From contig JAEWGX010000073.1 in NCBI GenBank assembly GCA_023388075.1, forward strand, positions 1 through 13,507: a DNA stretch of 13,507 nt. The letters are read 5' to 3'. Positions 1-7,077 of this stretch are shown piece by piece. Numbering within the stretch: the first letter of the stretch is position 1; each line of letters opens with the position of its first letter. Source of the stretch: Pseudomonadota bacterium (lineage in GTDB: Bacteria > Pseudomonadota > Gammaproteobacteria > Burkholderiales > Burkholderiaceae_E). The notes below the pieces were generated by a model. It saw nothing but the letters and a program-made list of their open reading frames with translations. It was not told where the DNA came from and searched no databases. Both the position numbers and the translations under genes were made by a program.

Positions 1-1
1 G

Positions 2-1531
2 CTCAGCGAGCCGCCCTCTCCCGCCGCTCCCGCAGCGGTGGTGCCGGCCGGTGCCGCGGCGGCGACCGCAGCCTCCCCGCCCGCCCAGGCGCCCAGGGCA
101 CCGGTGGTGCCGCTCGCGACGCCGCGCTCGGCCGCGCGGCGCAAGACCGAGGGCGAGAAGCTCTTCGTGCTGGATACCAACGTGCTGATGCACGACCCCA
201 CCGCCCTCTTCCGCTTCAAGGAGCACGACGTCTATCTCCCGATGATGACGCTGGAGGAGCTGGACAACCACAAGCGTGGGATGTCGGAGGTGTCGCGCAA
301 CGCGCGCCAGGTGAGCCGCACCCTCGATGCACTGATCGACGGCGGCGCGGAACGCATCGTCGAAGGCATCACGCTGGCCAAGCTCGGCAATGCCGACGCG
401 ATGGGGCGTCTCTTCCTGCAGACGCAGCCGATCTCGAGCACCTTGCCCGCGTCGCTGCCGCCCGGCAAGGCGGACAACCAGATCCTCGGGGTGGTGAGCG
501 GGCTGCGGGAGGTATTCCCGTCCCGCCACGTCGTGCTGGTGTCCAAGGACATCAACATGCGCATCAAGGCCCACGCCCTGGGCCTGGATGCCGAGGACTA
601 CTTCAACGACCAGGTCACCGAGGACATCGACCTGCTCTACACCGGATCGGTCGCGCTGCCGGAGGACTTCTGGGAGACGCACAGCACCGACATGGAGTCC
701 TGGCAGCAGGGTGGCTATACCTTCTACCGGCTCACCGGGCCGTTGGTACGCAGCTTCAGCCTCAACCAGTTCGTCTATCTCGACGGTGCGATGCCGCTCG
801 TCGCGCAGGTGCGCGAGCTCAACGGCAGCACCACCGTGCTGCAGACGCTGCGCGACTTCGCGCACCACAAGAATGCCATCTGGGGCATCACCGCGCGCAA
901 CCGCGAGCAGAACTTCGCGCTCAACCTGCTGATGAACCCGGATATCGACTTCGTGACGCTGCTTGGCCAGGCCGGGACCGGCAAGACCCTGCTCGCCCTG
1001 GCCGCCGGGCTCGCGCAGACGCTCGACCACAAGCGCTTCTCCGAGATCATCATGACCCGCGCCACCGTGCCGGTAGGCGACGACATCGGCTACCTGCCGG
1101 GGACGGAAGAGGAGAAGATGCAGCCGTGGATGGGCGCGCTGGAGGACAACCTCGACGTGCTCAACCAGGGAACCACCGCCGGCGGCGAATGGGGCCGCGC
1201 GGCGGCGTCGGACCTCATCCGCTCGCGCATCCGCGTGAAGGCGATGTCGTTCATGCGCGGACGCACCTTCATCAGCAAGTACCTGATCATCGACGAGGCC
1301 CAGAACCTCACGCCCAAGCAGATGAAGACGCTCGCCACCCGCGCCGGCGTCGGCACCAAGGTGGTATGCCTGGGCAACATCGCGCAGATCGACACGCCCT
1401 ACCTGACCGAAGCGTCATCGGGCCTGACCTACGTGGTCGAGCGCTTCAAGGGCTGGGCCCATGCCGGGCACATCACCCTGCAGCGCGGGGAGCGCTCGCG
1501 TCTCGCGGACTACGCGACGGACGTGCTGTAG
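2..1531 (+). CDS. PIN-PhoH family ATPase (5' end outside window)
   Basis: PhoH2-type protein: a PIN ribonuclease domain fused to a PhoH ATPase. In characterised relatives this pairing gives ATP-dependent RNA unwinding and cleavage; the cellular target here is unknown. Numbering from the GTG at 38, the PIN core starts near residue 42 with VLDTN (D46), followed by acidic residues E73/E74, D146 and D171. The ATPase has Walker A GQAGTGKT at 310-317 and Walker B YLIIDEAQN at 415-423. A C-terminal RGERSRLADYA segment may hold a sensor arginine. The frame is open to the left edge with no stop, and the first ~50 visible residues are an Ala/Pro-rich tail, so the true start is probably upstream and GTG 38 is not convincing. 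The gene converges on the HIT gene with a 31-bp gap. Confidence 0.9.
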   Translation, partial: LSEPPSPAAPAAVVPAGAAAATAASPPAQAPRAPVVPLATPRSAARRKTEGEKLFVLDTNVLMHDPTALFRFKEHDVYLPMMTLEELDNHKRGMSEVSRNARQVSRTLDALIDGGAERIVEGITLAKLGNADAMGRLFLQTQPISSTLPASLPPGKADNQILGVVSGLREVFPSRHVVLVSKDINMRIKAHALGLDAEDYFNDQVTEDIDLLYTGSVALPEDFWETHSTDMESWQQGGYTFYRLTGPLVRSFSLNQFVYLDGAMPLVAQVRELNGSTTVLQTLRDFAHHKNAIWGITARNREQNFALNLLMNPDIDFVTLLGQAGTGKTLLALAAGLAQTLDHKRFSEIIMTRATVPVGDDIGYLPGTEEEKMQPWMGALEDNLDVLNQGTTAGGEWGRAAASDLIRSRIRVKAMSFMRGRTFISKYLIIDEAQNLTPKQMKTLATRAGVGTKVVCLGNIAQIDTPYLTEASSGLTYVVERFKGWAHAGHITLQRGERSRLADYATDVL

Positions 1532-1545
1532 CGCGAGGAGCCGAC

Positions 1546-1561
1546 GCCGGCCGCGGCCGGC
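1546..1561. terminator. 16-bp perfect palindrome between convergent genes
   Basis: GCCGGCCGCGGCCGGC is its own reverse complement. As RNA from either strand it can form a 6-bp GC-only stem with a CGCG loop. It sits 15 bp past the phoH-like stop and 1 bp before the HIT stop, a suitable place for a shared bidirectional terminator. No U-tract follows on either side, so an intrinsic terminator is doubtful. A chance GC-rich palindrome is possible. Confidence 0.3.
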
Positions 1562-1562
1562 C

Positions 1563-2009
1563 TCAGCCGTTGCCCAGCGCGGCCCGGATCCGGGCCGCAT
1601 CCGCCTGCAGCGATTCCGGTGACGGTTCGCGCCGCGGCCAGCCGAGCGTCATGCCGTCGCCGGCGTGACGCGGCACCACGTGCAGGTGAAAGTGGAAGAC
1701 CGTCTGCTCGCCCTCGCGTCCGTTGGCCTGCAGCAGCGTCATGCCGGGCGGATCGAAGGCCGCCTGGACCGCCAGGGCGATCCGGCGCGCCGACTGCATC
1801 GCGGCACCGGCCTCTTCCGGCGTCAGGTCCAGCAGCGTCGTCGCGTGGCGCCGCGAGGCAACCAGCACATGGCCGGGATTGACCTGGCCGATGTCCATGA
1901 AGGCGACCGTGAGGTCGTCCTCGTGGACGCGCGCGGACGGAATCCGGCCCGCGATCAGCTTGCAGAACACGCATTCGCCGGGCGGCGTGTCGTCGATGAA
2001 CCTGGGCAT
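1563..2009 (-). CDS. HIT family nucleotide hydrolase/transferase
   Basis: Histidine-triad protein of 148 residues, a typical HIT length. The family hydrolyses or transfers nucleotide phosphoramidates, dinucleoside polyphosphates and related nucleotides, with the middle histidine of the triad as nucleophile. Visible here are H106-F-H108-L-H110-V-V, the NPGH segment at 44-47, and a likely zinc site from C13, C16, H55 and H106, which places it near the Fhit/GalT-like HIT proteins rather than zinc-free Hint forms. ATG at 2009 is preceded by AGGAGA on the minus strand at good spacing, supporting the start. It follows the CoA-transferase gene after 73 bp that contain the heptamer array. Substrate cannot be told from sequence. 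Confidence 0.93.
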   Translation of the reverse strand: MPRFIDDTPPGECVFCKLIAGRIPSARVHEDDLTVAFMDIGQVNPGHVLVASRRHATTLLDLTPEEAGAAMQSARRIALAVQAAFDPPGMTLLQANGREGEQTVFHFHLHVVPRHAGDGMTLGWPRREPSPESLQADAARIRAALGNG

Positions 2010-2020
2010 GCCGTGTCTCC

Positions 2021-2076
2021 TCTGCTGTTCGCAATTCGCTGTTCGCTGTTCGCTGTTCGCTGTTCGCTGTTCGCTG
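2021..2076. repeat. 7-bp tandem repeat, six perfect TTCGCTG copies
   Basis: Six exact copies of TTCGCTG (CAGCGAA on the minus strand) run without interruption from 2035 to 2076. Two degenerate units, TCTGCTG and TTCGCAA, lie at 2021-2034. The array fills most of the 73-bp gap between the CoA-transferase stop codon and the HIT start, so it lies in the 5' untranslated part of the HIT message and ends about 11 bp before its ATG, next to the ribosome binding site. A pure short repeat like this can change copy number by replication slippage; any effect on HIT expression is inference. Confidence 0.95.
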
Positions 2077-2082
2077 GTCCGC

Positions 2083-3330
2083 CTACACGACCCCGTCCCG
2101 CCGCAGGCCGGCGATCGCGGCTTCGTCCATGCCGAGCTCCGCGAGCACCTCGTCGGTATGCTCGCCGAGCGTCGGCGGTGCGTTGCGCACGACCGGTGGC
2201 GACTCCGACAGGCGCAACGGGCTCGCCACGCCGCGGATCACCGGCACCCGCGTGCCGGGCGCCGTGGGCTGCTCCAGCACGAGCTGGCGTGCCGCCACCT
2301 GCGGATCCGCGAAGGCCTGCGCGATGTCGTTGATGGGACCGCAGGGCACCCCGAGCGGCTCCAGGAGCTGGACCCACTGCGCGGTGGTGCGGGTGCGGGT
2401 GACTGCCTCGATCATGGGAACGAGGATCTCGCGATGGGCAACCCGGGGCGTGTTGCGCGAGAAGCGCGCATCCGTCGCCCATTCCGGATGGCCAGCCGCT
2501 TCGCAGAACCGGGCGAACTGGCCGTCGTTGCCGACCGCGAGCAGCATGGCGCCGTCGGCGGTGGGGAAGTCCTGGTAGGGCACGATGCTCGGGTGGGAGT
2601 TGCCCTGGCGCCGCGGCGGCTTGCCGGTGTTGAGGTAGGCCGACGCCTGGTTGGCGAGGATCGCCATGCCGACGTCGAGCAGCGCCATGTCGATGTGCTG
2701 GCCGCGGCCGGTGCGGTGGCGGACCTGCATCGCGGCGAGGATGGCCGTGCTCGCGTAGATGCCGGTGAAGACATCCGTGATCGCCACGCCCACACGCATG
2801 CCGCCGCCGCCCGGCTCGTCGTCGGGCCGGCCGGTGATGCTCATCATGCCGCTCGACGCCTGGATCAGCAGGTCGTATCCGGCACGCGCCGCATACGGCC
2901 CGGTCTGGCCGAAGCCGGTGATGGAGCAGTAGATGAGCCGCGGGTTGATCTCGGCGAGGCTCGCGTAGTCGAGACCGTAGCCGGCAAGGCCGCCCAGCTT
3001 GAAGTTCTCCACAACCACGTCGGCCTGCTCGGCGAGGCGTCGCACCAGCGCCTGGCCCTGCGGCTTGGTGAAGTCGATGGTGACCGAGCGCTTGTTCCGG
3101 TTGGCCGCCGCGAAATAGGTGGCCCAGTCGGTATCGTTCCCCTCGGCGTCGCGCAGGAACGGCGGGCCCCAGTGGCGGGTGTCGTCGCCGCTGCCGGGAC
3201 GCTCCACCTTCACCACGTCGGCGCCGAGATCGGCGAGGATCTGGGTGCACCAGGGCCCGGCGAGCACCCGGGAGAGATCGAGGACACGAATACCGGCGAG
3301 CGCGCCCGGCTGGGAAGGATCAGGTTGCAT
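2083..3330 (-). CDS. CaiB/BaiF family III CoA-transferase
   Basis: Family III CoA-transferase of 415 residues, the usual length. These cytosolic, interlocked-dimer enzymes move CoA between carboxylic acids through an aspartyl-CoA intermediate. The N-terminal motif GIRVLDLSRVLAGP (13-26), the LGADVVKVE segment (35-43), NKRSVTIDF (79-87) and VVENF (106-110) are family hallmarks. By my remembered alignment to formyl-CoA transferase, whose catalytic residue is D169, the nucleophile is D186 in AITDVFTG. The C-terminal part has GRGQHIDMALLD and a PCGPINDI segment. The acyl donor and acceptor cannot be predicted, and no neighbouring dehydrogenase, racemase or hydratase hints at a pathway. Shine-Dalgarno support for ATG 3330 is weak. 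The gene lies 32 bp downstream of the predicted secreted protein and may share the upstream transcript. Confidence 0.93.
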   Translation of the reverse strand: MQPDPSQPGALAGIRVLDLSRVLAGPWCTQILADLGADVVKVERPGSGDDTRHWGPPFLRDAEGNDTDWATYFAAANRNKRSVTIDFTKPQGQALVRRLAEQADVVVENFKLGGLAGYGLDYASLAEINPRLIYCSITGFGQTGPYAARAGYDLLIQASSGMMSITGRPDDEPGGGGMRVGVAITDVFTGIYASTAILAAMQVRHRTGRGQHIDMALLDVGMAILANQASAYLNTGKPPRRQGNSHPSIVPYQDFPTADGAMLLAVGNDGQFARFCEAAGHPEWATDARFSRNTPRVAHREILVPMIEAVTRTRTTAQWVQLLEPLGVPCGPINDIAQAFADPQVAARQLVLEQPTAPGTRVPVIRGVASPLRLSESPPVVRNAPPTLGEHTDEVLAELGMDEAAIAGLRRDGVV

Positions 3331-3362
3331 GCGTCAGTCAGGGAGTGGTTCGTTGCAAGATA

Positions 3363-4064
3363 TCACCGCGCGATGATCGACTCCAGCAACGCGATCCCGT
3401 CGCGATCCTGGCGGAAGCGATGCCGCAGGCTGTCCGCCGCATCGGTCACGCGCACTTCGAAGCGCAACGCGTGCCCCGACGGCGGCTCGGGCGGTGGCAG
3501 GTGCATGCGCAGGCCGCCCGAGCCGTGGCCACTGTCGACCCGAACCTTGAGGTTGCCGAGCAATCGCAGGCCGGCGTCGCCCTGCTCCAGCACGGCCACC
3601 TCGAGCAGCGTATACGGTGCGGGAAAGCCCTGCGGCTCCAGGAGGGCCGCGGCGACGAAGCGCCGCAGGCCGGCCTGGCCCGGCACCGCCGCGACCTGGA
3701 AGTCCGCAAGGCGCATGTCCGGCGCCTGGAGCCCGAGGCTCGGCGAGCGGAACGGCTCGCCGGCAAGCCCGCTCGCCGGCTCCCAGCGCGGGTAGACCAG
3801 CCGGCGGGCGGCCGCCTCCATCGCCGCGTGCGCCGTGGGCGCGCGCCCCGCGGAGTCCTGGCTCGTCGCGGCCTGCCCGGCCGGCGGCTGCCCCGCGGGG
3901 GCATTGGGCTGTCCTCCGGACGGGTTCGCTTCGGCGCCGTCGAGAAGCGGCGGTGCCAGGACGACGCAGGCCGACACCAGCGCGGCGCGGCTCGCGCGGG
4001 CGATGCCCCTCGACCCGATCAGGCGCGGTAGCGGGCACGGCGTCAGCGGGAACGTCCTGCCCAT
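3363..4064 (-). CDS. hypothetical protein with predicted signal peptide
   Basis: I do not recognise a family. The 233-residue product begins with a basic stretch (Arg/Ser to about residue 26), then a hydrophobic core ALVSACVVLAPPLL (28-41) and a possible signal-peptidase site after GAEA (43-46), suggesting export. VSAC at 30-33 resembles a lipobox, but the hydrophobic run continues past the cysteine, so type I cleavage seems likelier. Residues 47-80 are low-complexity Gly/Pro/Ala/Gln, probably a flexible linker. Residues 82-233 look like a compact beta-rich domain with alternating hydrophobics (such as YTLLEVAVLE and LRFEVRVTD). The start lies 9 bp after the dnaB stop, without a clear ribosome binding site, so translation may depend on coupling or a later start. 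Frame choice rests on this secretion-like N-terminus and the operon position. Confidence 0.65.
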   Translation of the reverse strand: MGRTFPLTPCPLPRLIGSRGIARASRAALVSACVVLAPPLLDGAEANPSGGQPNAPAGQPPAGQAATSQDSAGRAPTAHAAMEAAARRLVYPRWEPASGLAGEPFRSPSLGLQAPDMRLADFQVAAVPGQAGLRRFVAAALLEPQGFPAPYTLLEVAVLEQGDAGLRLLGNLKVRVDSGHGSGGLRMHLPPPEPPSGHALRFEVRVTDAADSLRHRFRQDRDGIALLESIIAR

Positions 4065-4073
4065 GCGCCGGCG

Positions 4074-5432
4074 TCAGTGCTGGTGCGCGAAGTTCTCGAA
4101 CTTGGTGTACTGGCCGAGGAAGGTCAGCGTCACCGAGCCGATCGGTCCGTTGCGCTGCTTCCCGATGATGATTTCGGCCATGCCCTTGTTCGAGCTGTCC
4201 GGATCGTAGCGGTCGTCCCGGTGGATGAAGAAGATGACGTCCGCGTCCTGCTCGATGGAGCCGGATTCGCGCAGGTCGCTCATGATCGGCTTCTTGTCCT
4301 GGCGCTTCTCCACCTCCCGCGAGAGCTGCGAGAGCGCGATGACGGGACACTTGAGCTCCTTGGCGAGCGCCTTGAGCGACCGCGAGATCTCCGCCACCTC
4401 GGTGGCCCGGTTCTCGCGCCCGCCGGTCGCCACGGTCATCAGCTGGAGGTAGTCCACGATGACCAGTCCCAGGTGCCCGTACTGGCGGGCGAGCCGCCGC
4501 GCGCGGGCGCGAAGCTCGAGCGGGTTGAGCGCCGGGGTCTCGTCGATGTAGAGCGGCGCATCGTGCATCTTGCGCATCGCCTCGGTGAGACGCATGAAGT
4601 CGTCCTCGGTGAGGCGGCCGGTGCGCAGCCGCTGCTGGTCGATCCGGCCCGCCGAGCCGATCAGGCGCATGGTGAGCTGCTCGGCGCCCATCTCCATGCT
4701 GAACACCGCCACGGGCAGCTTCTCGTGCACCGCCACGTGCTCGCCGATGTTGAGCGCGAAGGCGGTCTTGCCCACCGAGGGCCGCGCCGCCACGATGACC
4801 AGGTCGCCCGGCTGCAGCCCGGAGGTCATCCGGTCGAGATCGATGAAGCCGGTGGACACGCCGGTGATCTCGCTGGGGTTGTCGCGGTTGTAGAGATCGT
4901 CCACGCGCCGGAAGACCGCGGCGAGCAGGTTGGAGAGGTCCTGGAAATCCTTGCGGCGCTTGCCGTTGTCTTCCGAGATCTGGAAGATCCGCGACTCGGC
5001 GCTGTCCAGGATCTCGCCGACCGGCCGGCCCTGGGGATTCAGCGCATCGGTGCCGATCTCGTCGGACACGGCGACCAGGCGCCGCAGGATGGAGCGGTCC
5101 CGCACCATCTCCGCGTAGTGGCGGACGTTGGCCGCCGACGCGACGCTGTTGGCCAGGCTGTTGAGGTACTCGAGGCCGCCGGCGTCCTCGAGCTTGCCGG
5201 CGAGCTTCAGCGAATCGTTGACCGTCAGCACGTCGGCTGGACGGTCCTGGCGCATCAGTTGGGCGATGTGCTGCCAGATGAGGCGGTGGTCGTGGCGGTA
5301 GAAGTCCTCGTCACCGAGAATGTCGGCGATGTCTTCCCAGGCCCGGTTGTTGATGAGCATCCCGCCAATGACGGACTGCTCGGCCTCGATGGAATGGGGA
5401 GGCAGGCGCAGGCCCGCTACTGGCTGGTCCAT
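4074..5432 (-). CDS. dnaB: replicative DNA helicase DnaB
   Basis: Hexameric 5'-3' helicase that unwinds the replication fork and recruits primase. At 452 residues it has the normal bacterial length and no intein. The N-terminal domain opens with PPHSIEAEQSVIGGML (11-26). The linker is followed by a RecA-type core with Walker A ARPSVGKT (216-223), Walker B LVIVDYLQLM (323-332), the SQLSREVEKR motif (368-377) and a GKQRNGP arginine-finger region (R427). ATG 5432 is preceded by a G-rich AGGGGGG ribosome binding site. It lies 40 bp downstream of rplI at the end of the S6-PriB-S18-L9 operon, the usual arrangement in beta- and many gammaproteobacteria. Confidence 0.98.
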   Translation of the reverse strand: MDQPVAGLRLPPHSIEAEQSVIGGMLINNRAWEDIADILGDEDFYRHDHRLIWQHIAQLMRQDRPADVLTVNDSLKLAGKLEDAGGLEYLNSLANSVASAANVRHYAEMVRDRSILRRLVAVSDEIGTDALNPQGRPVGEILDSAESRIFQISEDNGKRRKDFQDLSNLLAAVFRRVDDLYNRDNPSEITGVSTGFIDLDRMTSGLQPGDLVIVAARPSVGKTAFALNIGEHVAVHEKLPVAVFSMEMGAEQLTMRLIGSAGRIDQQRLRTGRLTEDDFMRLTEAMRKMHDAPLYIDETPALNPLELRARARRLARQYGHLGLVIVDYLQLMTVATGGRENRATEVAEISRSLKALAKELKCPVIALSQLSREVEKRQDKKPIMSDLRESGSIEQDADVIFFIHRDDRYDPDSSNKGMAEIIIGKQRNGPIGSVTLTFLGQYTKFENFAHQH

Positions 5433-5472
5433 CGCCCCCCCTGCAGGACGTTGCGCTGGCCGTGTCGCCCGC

Positions 5473-5928
5473 TCAGGCCGTCTCGCCGAGCACGGAGACG
5501 GTGAGCTCCACCGTCACGTCGGTGTGCAGGCCAACGGAGATCTTGTGGTCGCCGATGGTCTTCAACGGACCATCGGGGAAGCGCAGCATCTGCTTCTCCA
5601 CCGTGGGGAAGCCCTGCTTCTTCAACGCTTCGACCACGTCCAGCGCCGTGACCGAGCCGAAGAGACGGCCGTCCACGCCCGCCTTCTGCGTGAGCTGCAC
5701 CGTCATGCCGTCGAGGCGCTCGCCCTCCGACTTGGCCGCGGCAAGCTTCTCGGCCTGCACGCGCTCCAGCTCCGCGCGACGCGCCTCGAACTCCTTGATC
5801 GCATCGGTGGTGGCGCGACGCGCCATGCCCTTCGGGATCAGGAAGTTGCGGGCATAGCCGTCCCGGACGCGAACCACGTCGCCAAGCTGGCCAAGATTGA
5901 TGACTTTCTCGAGTAGGATGATCTGCAT
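5473..5928 (-). CDS. rplI: 50S ribosomal protein L9
   Basis: L9 binds 23S rRNA at the base of the L1 stalk and helps maintain reading frame. The 151-residue product matches family length. The N-terminal RNA-binding domain shows the signature around GDVVRVRDGYARNFLIPKG (16-34). A long central helix rich in Ala/Glu/Arg/Lys (about 38-75) connects to the C-terminal domain, which includes GRLFGSVT (87-94) and a DHKISVGLHTDV strand segment. ATG 5928 has a clear AGGAG seven bases upstream. It sits between rpsR and dnaB as expected. Confidence 0.98.
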   Translation of the reverse strand: MQIILLEKVINLGQLGDVVRVRDGYARNFLIPKGMARRATTDAIKEFEARRAELERVQAEKLAAAKSEGERLDGMTVQLTQKAGVDGRLFGSVTALDVVEALKKQGFPTVEKQMLRFPDGPLKTIGDHKISVGLHTDVTVELTVSVLGETA

Positions 5929-5946
5929 CGTTCACTCCTGCCGGCC

Positions 5947-5967
5947 GTCCCGGCGCGCGGCCGGGAC
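5947..5967 (-). other. GC-rich stem-loop in the rpsR-rplI gap
   Basis: The arms TCCCGGC (5948-5954) and GCCGGGA (5960-5966) are exact complements around a GCGCG loop, and an extra G-C pair at 5947/5967 gives an 8-bp stem. It lies in the 59-bp gap between the S18 stop and the L9 start, just before the L9 ribosome binding site. There is no U-tract, so a processing or partial-termination hairpin is more plausible than a full terminator, and function is unproven. Confidence 0.35.
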
Positions 5968-5987
5968 CGGACCAGCGGCGGTCCTGT

Positions 5988-6263
5988 CTAGTGGTTGTCG
6001 GTGTACGGCAGCAGCGCGAGGAATCGCGCGCGGCGGATCGCCGTGGTGAGCTGGCGCTGGTAGCGCGCCTTGGTGCCGGTGAGGCGTGCCGGAATGACCT
6101 TGCCCTGCTCGGTGATGAAATCCTTGAGCGTATCGATGTCCTTGTAGTCGATCCACTCCACCTTCTCGGCGGTGAACCGGCAGAACTTCTTGCGCTTGAA
6201 GAGCGCCGACTGGGCCGGGCGCTTGGGCTTGCGGTCCTTGGAACCGCGACGGGCGAATGCCAT
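5988..6263 (-). CDS. rpsR: 30S ribosomal protein S18
   Basis: S18 joins S6 on the platform of the 30S subunit. The 91-residue product has the family pattern: a basic N-terminus, the KRKKFCRF segment (23-30), IDYKDIDTLKDFI (38-50), then GKVIPARLTGTKARYQRQLT (54-73) and a basic C-terminal helix IRRARFLALLPY. A single cysteine (C28) sits at the usual N-terminal position, with no four-cysteine zinc set. ATG 6263 is preceded by AGGAGA at good spacing. It lies 35 bp after priB. Confidence 0.98.
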   Translation of the reverse strand: MAFARRGSKDRKPKRPAQSALFKRKKFCRFTAEKVEWIDYKDIDTLKDFITEQGKVIPARLTGTKARYQRQLTTAIRRARFLALLPYTDNH

Positions 6264-6298
6264 GTTCTCTCCTGAAATCCTGATCGATGGTTACTGTG

Positions 6299-6598
6299 TC
6301 AATGACCGTCCGCAGGGGCCGGAACGAAGCGCGTGATGTGCAGCAGCAGCGTCTTCGACCCCTTGCGCGACGGCGCCAGAAATCCTTCCACGGCGAGCTC
6401 GGTGCCTGGCGCGACGCGGGCGAGCCCGGTCACGATCTCACCCAGCGCGAGTGCCCGGATCTCGAACTCCACGAGCCGCGGCATGCCTGCCTCGTGCTGC
6501 GTGGAGCGGTGGTCCAGGAGGCACTCCAGCACGGGCACGCCGGCCGGGCTGTAGCGCACCATGGACCGCTCGACCAGGGTCGCCGTGAGCCGGACCAT
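6299..6598 (-). CDS. priB: primosomal replication protein N (PriB)
   Basis: PriB is a dimeric single OB-fold protein that, with PriA and DnaT or equivalents, helps reload DnaB at stalled forks. The 99-residue product resembles the small SSB-like PriB family: a first strand LTATLVERSMVRYSPAGVPV (4-23), LLDHRSTQHEAG (27-38), and a closing VEGFLAPSRKGSKTLLLHI (70-88). Its position between rpsF and rpsR is the strongest support, being characteristic of Beta- and Gammaproteobacteria. The ribosome binding site is weak (AGGTCAGG region), so it may depend partly on translation of rpsF 77 bp upstream. Confidence 0.93.
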   Translation of the reverse strand: MVRLTATLVERSMVRYSPAGVPVLECLLDHRSTQHEAGMPRLVEFEIRALALGEIVTGLARVAPGTELAVEGFLAPSRKGSKTLLLHITRFVPAPADGH

Positions 6599-6675
6599 GC
6601 CTGACCTGTCGAGTATCCGGGGATCATCGCGACGATGCGCGCCGGCAGCCGCCTGGGTGGCCTGGAACGGCCAGC

Positions 6676-7077
6676 CTAGGACGACTGACTCTCGGACGGC
6701 GCCTTGCGGGACTCTTCCTTCTGGATCCGCTTGTTCATCACGGAAGGACCGGTCTCCGCCTTGTTCATCCGCACCACCAGGTGGCGCAGGACGGCATCGT
6801 TGAAGCGGAATGCGTTCTCGAGCTCGCCCAGCGCATCCTGGTCGGCCTCGACGTTCATCAGGACGTAGTGCGCCTTGGCGATCTTCTGGATGGGATAGGC
6901 GAGCTGCAGCCGTCCCCAGTCCTCGATCCGGTGGATCTTGCCCTTGCGGGCTTCCGGGGCGGCCTCGCCGGCAGCAGCCGGCGCGCCCTCTATCATCTGG
7001 CGGTACCGTTCGATCATCGCCGGGACCTGTTCGCTCTGGTCCGGATGGACCATAAACACGACTTCATAATGTCGCAT
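6676..7077 (-). CDS. rpsF: 30S ribosomal protein S6
   Basis: S6 pairs with S18 on the 30S platform. The 133-residue product begins MRHYEVVFMVHPDQSEQV, the standard S6 start, and contains the conserved GKIHRIEDWGRLQLAYPI block (46-63), KAHYVLMNVE (68-77) and FRFNDAVLRHLVVR (90-103). The frame is open 40 codons further upstream, but ATG 7077 has a strong AAGGAG five bases away and matches the family start. Two features are unusual: an Ala/Pro/Glu-rich insertion at about residues 32-45, before GKIHR, and a charged tail. It is the first gene of the operon. Confidence 0.97.
   Translation of the reverse strand: MRHYEVVFMVHPDQSEQVPAMIERYRQMIEGAPAAAGEAAPEARKGKIHRIEDWGRLQLAYPIQKIAKAHYVLMNVEADQDALGELENAFRFNDAVLRHLVVRMNKAETGPSVMNKRIQKEESRKAPSESQSS

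Noticed and set aside
2021..2076. Heptamer array as a CRISPR
   Set aside because: The units are 7 bp and directly adjacent with no spacers, and no cas genes are present.
1723..3795. 690-codon open frame on the plus strand across the CoA-transferase gene
   Set aside because: Antisense to a clear CaiB/BaiF gene; low-complexity His/Arg/Ala/Val composition and no domain. It is a by-product of GC-rich codon use.
4077..5504. 475-codon plus-strand frame opposite dnaB
   Set aside because: It mirrors nearly the whole of dnaB in the complementary frame, is rich in Val/Asp/His/Arg, and has no recognisable motif.
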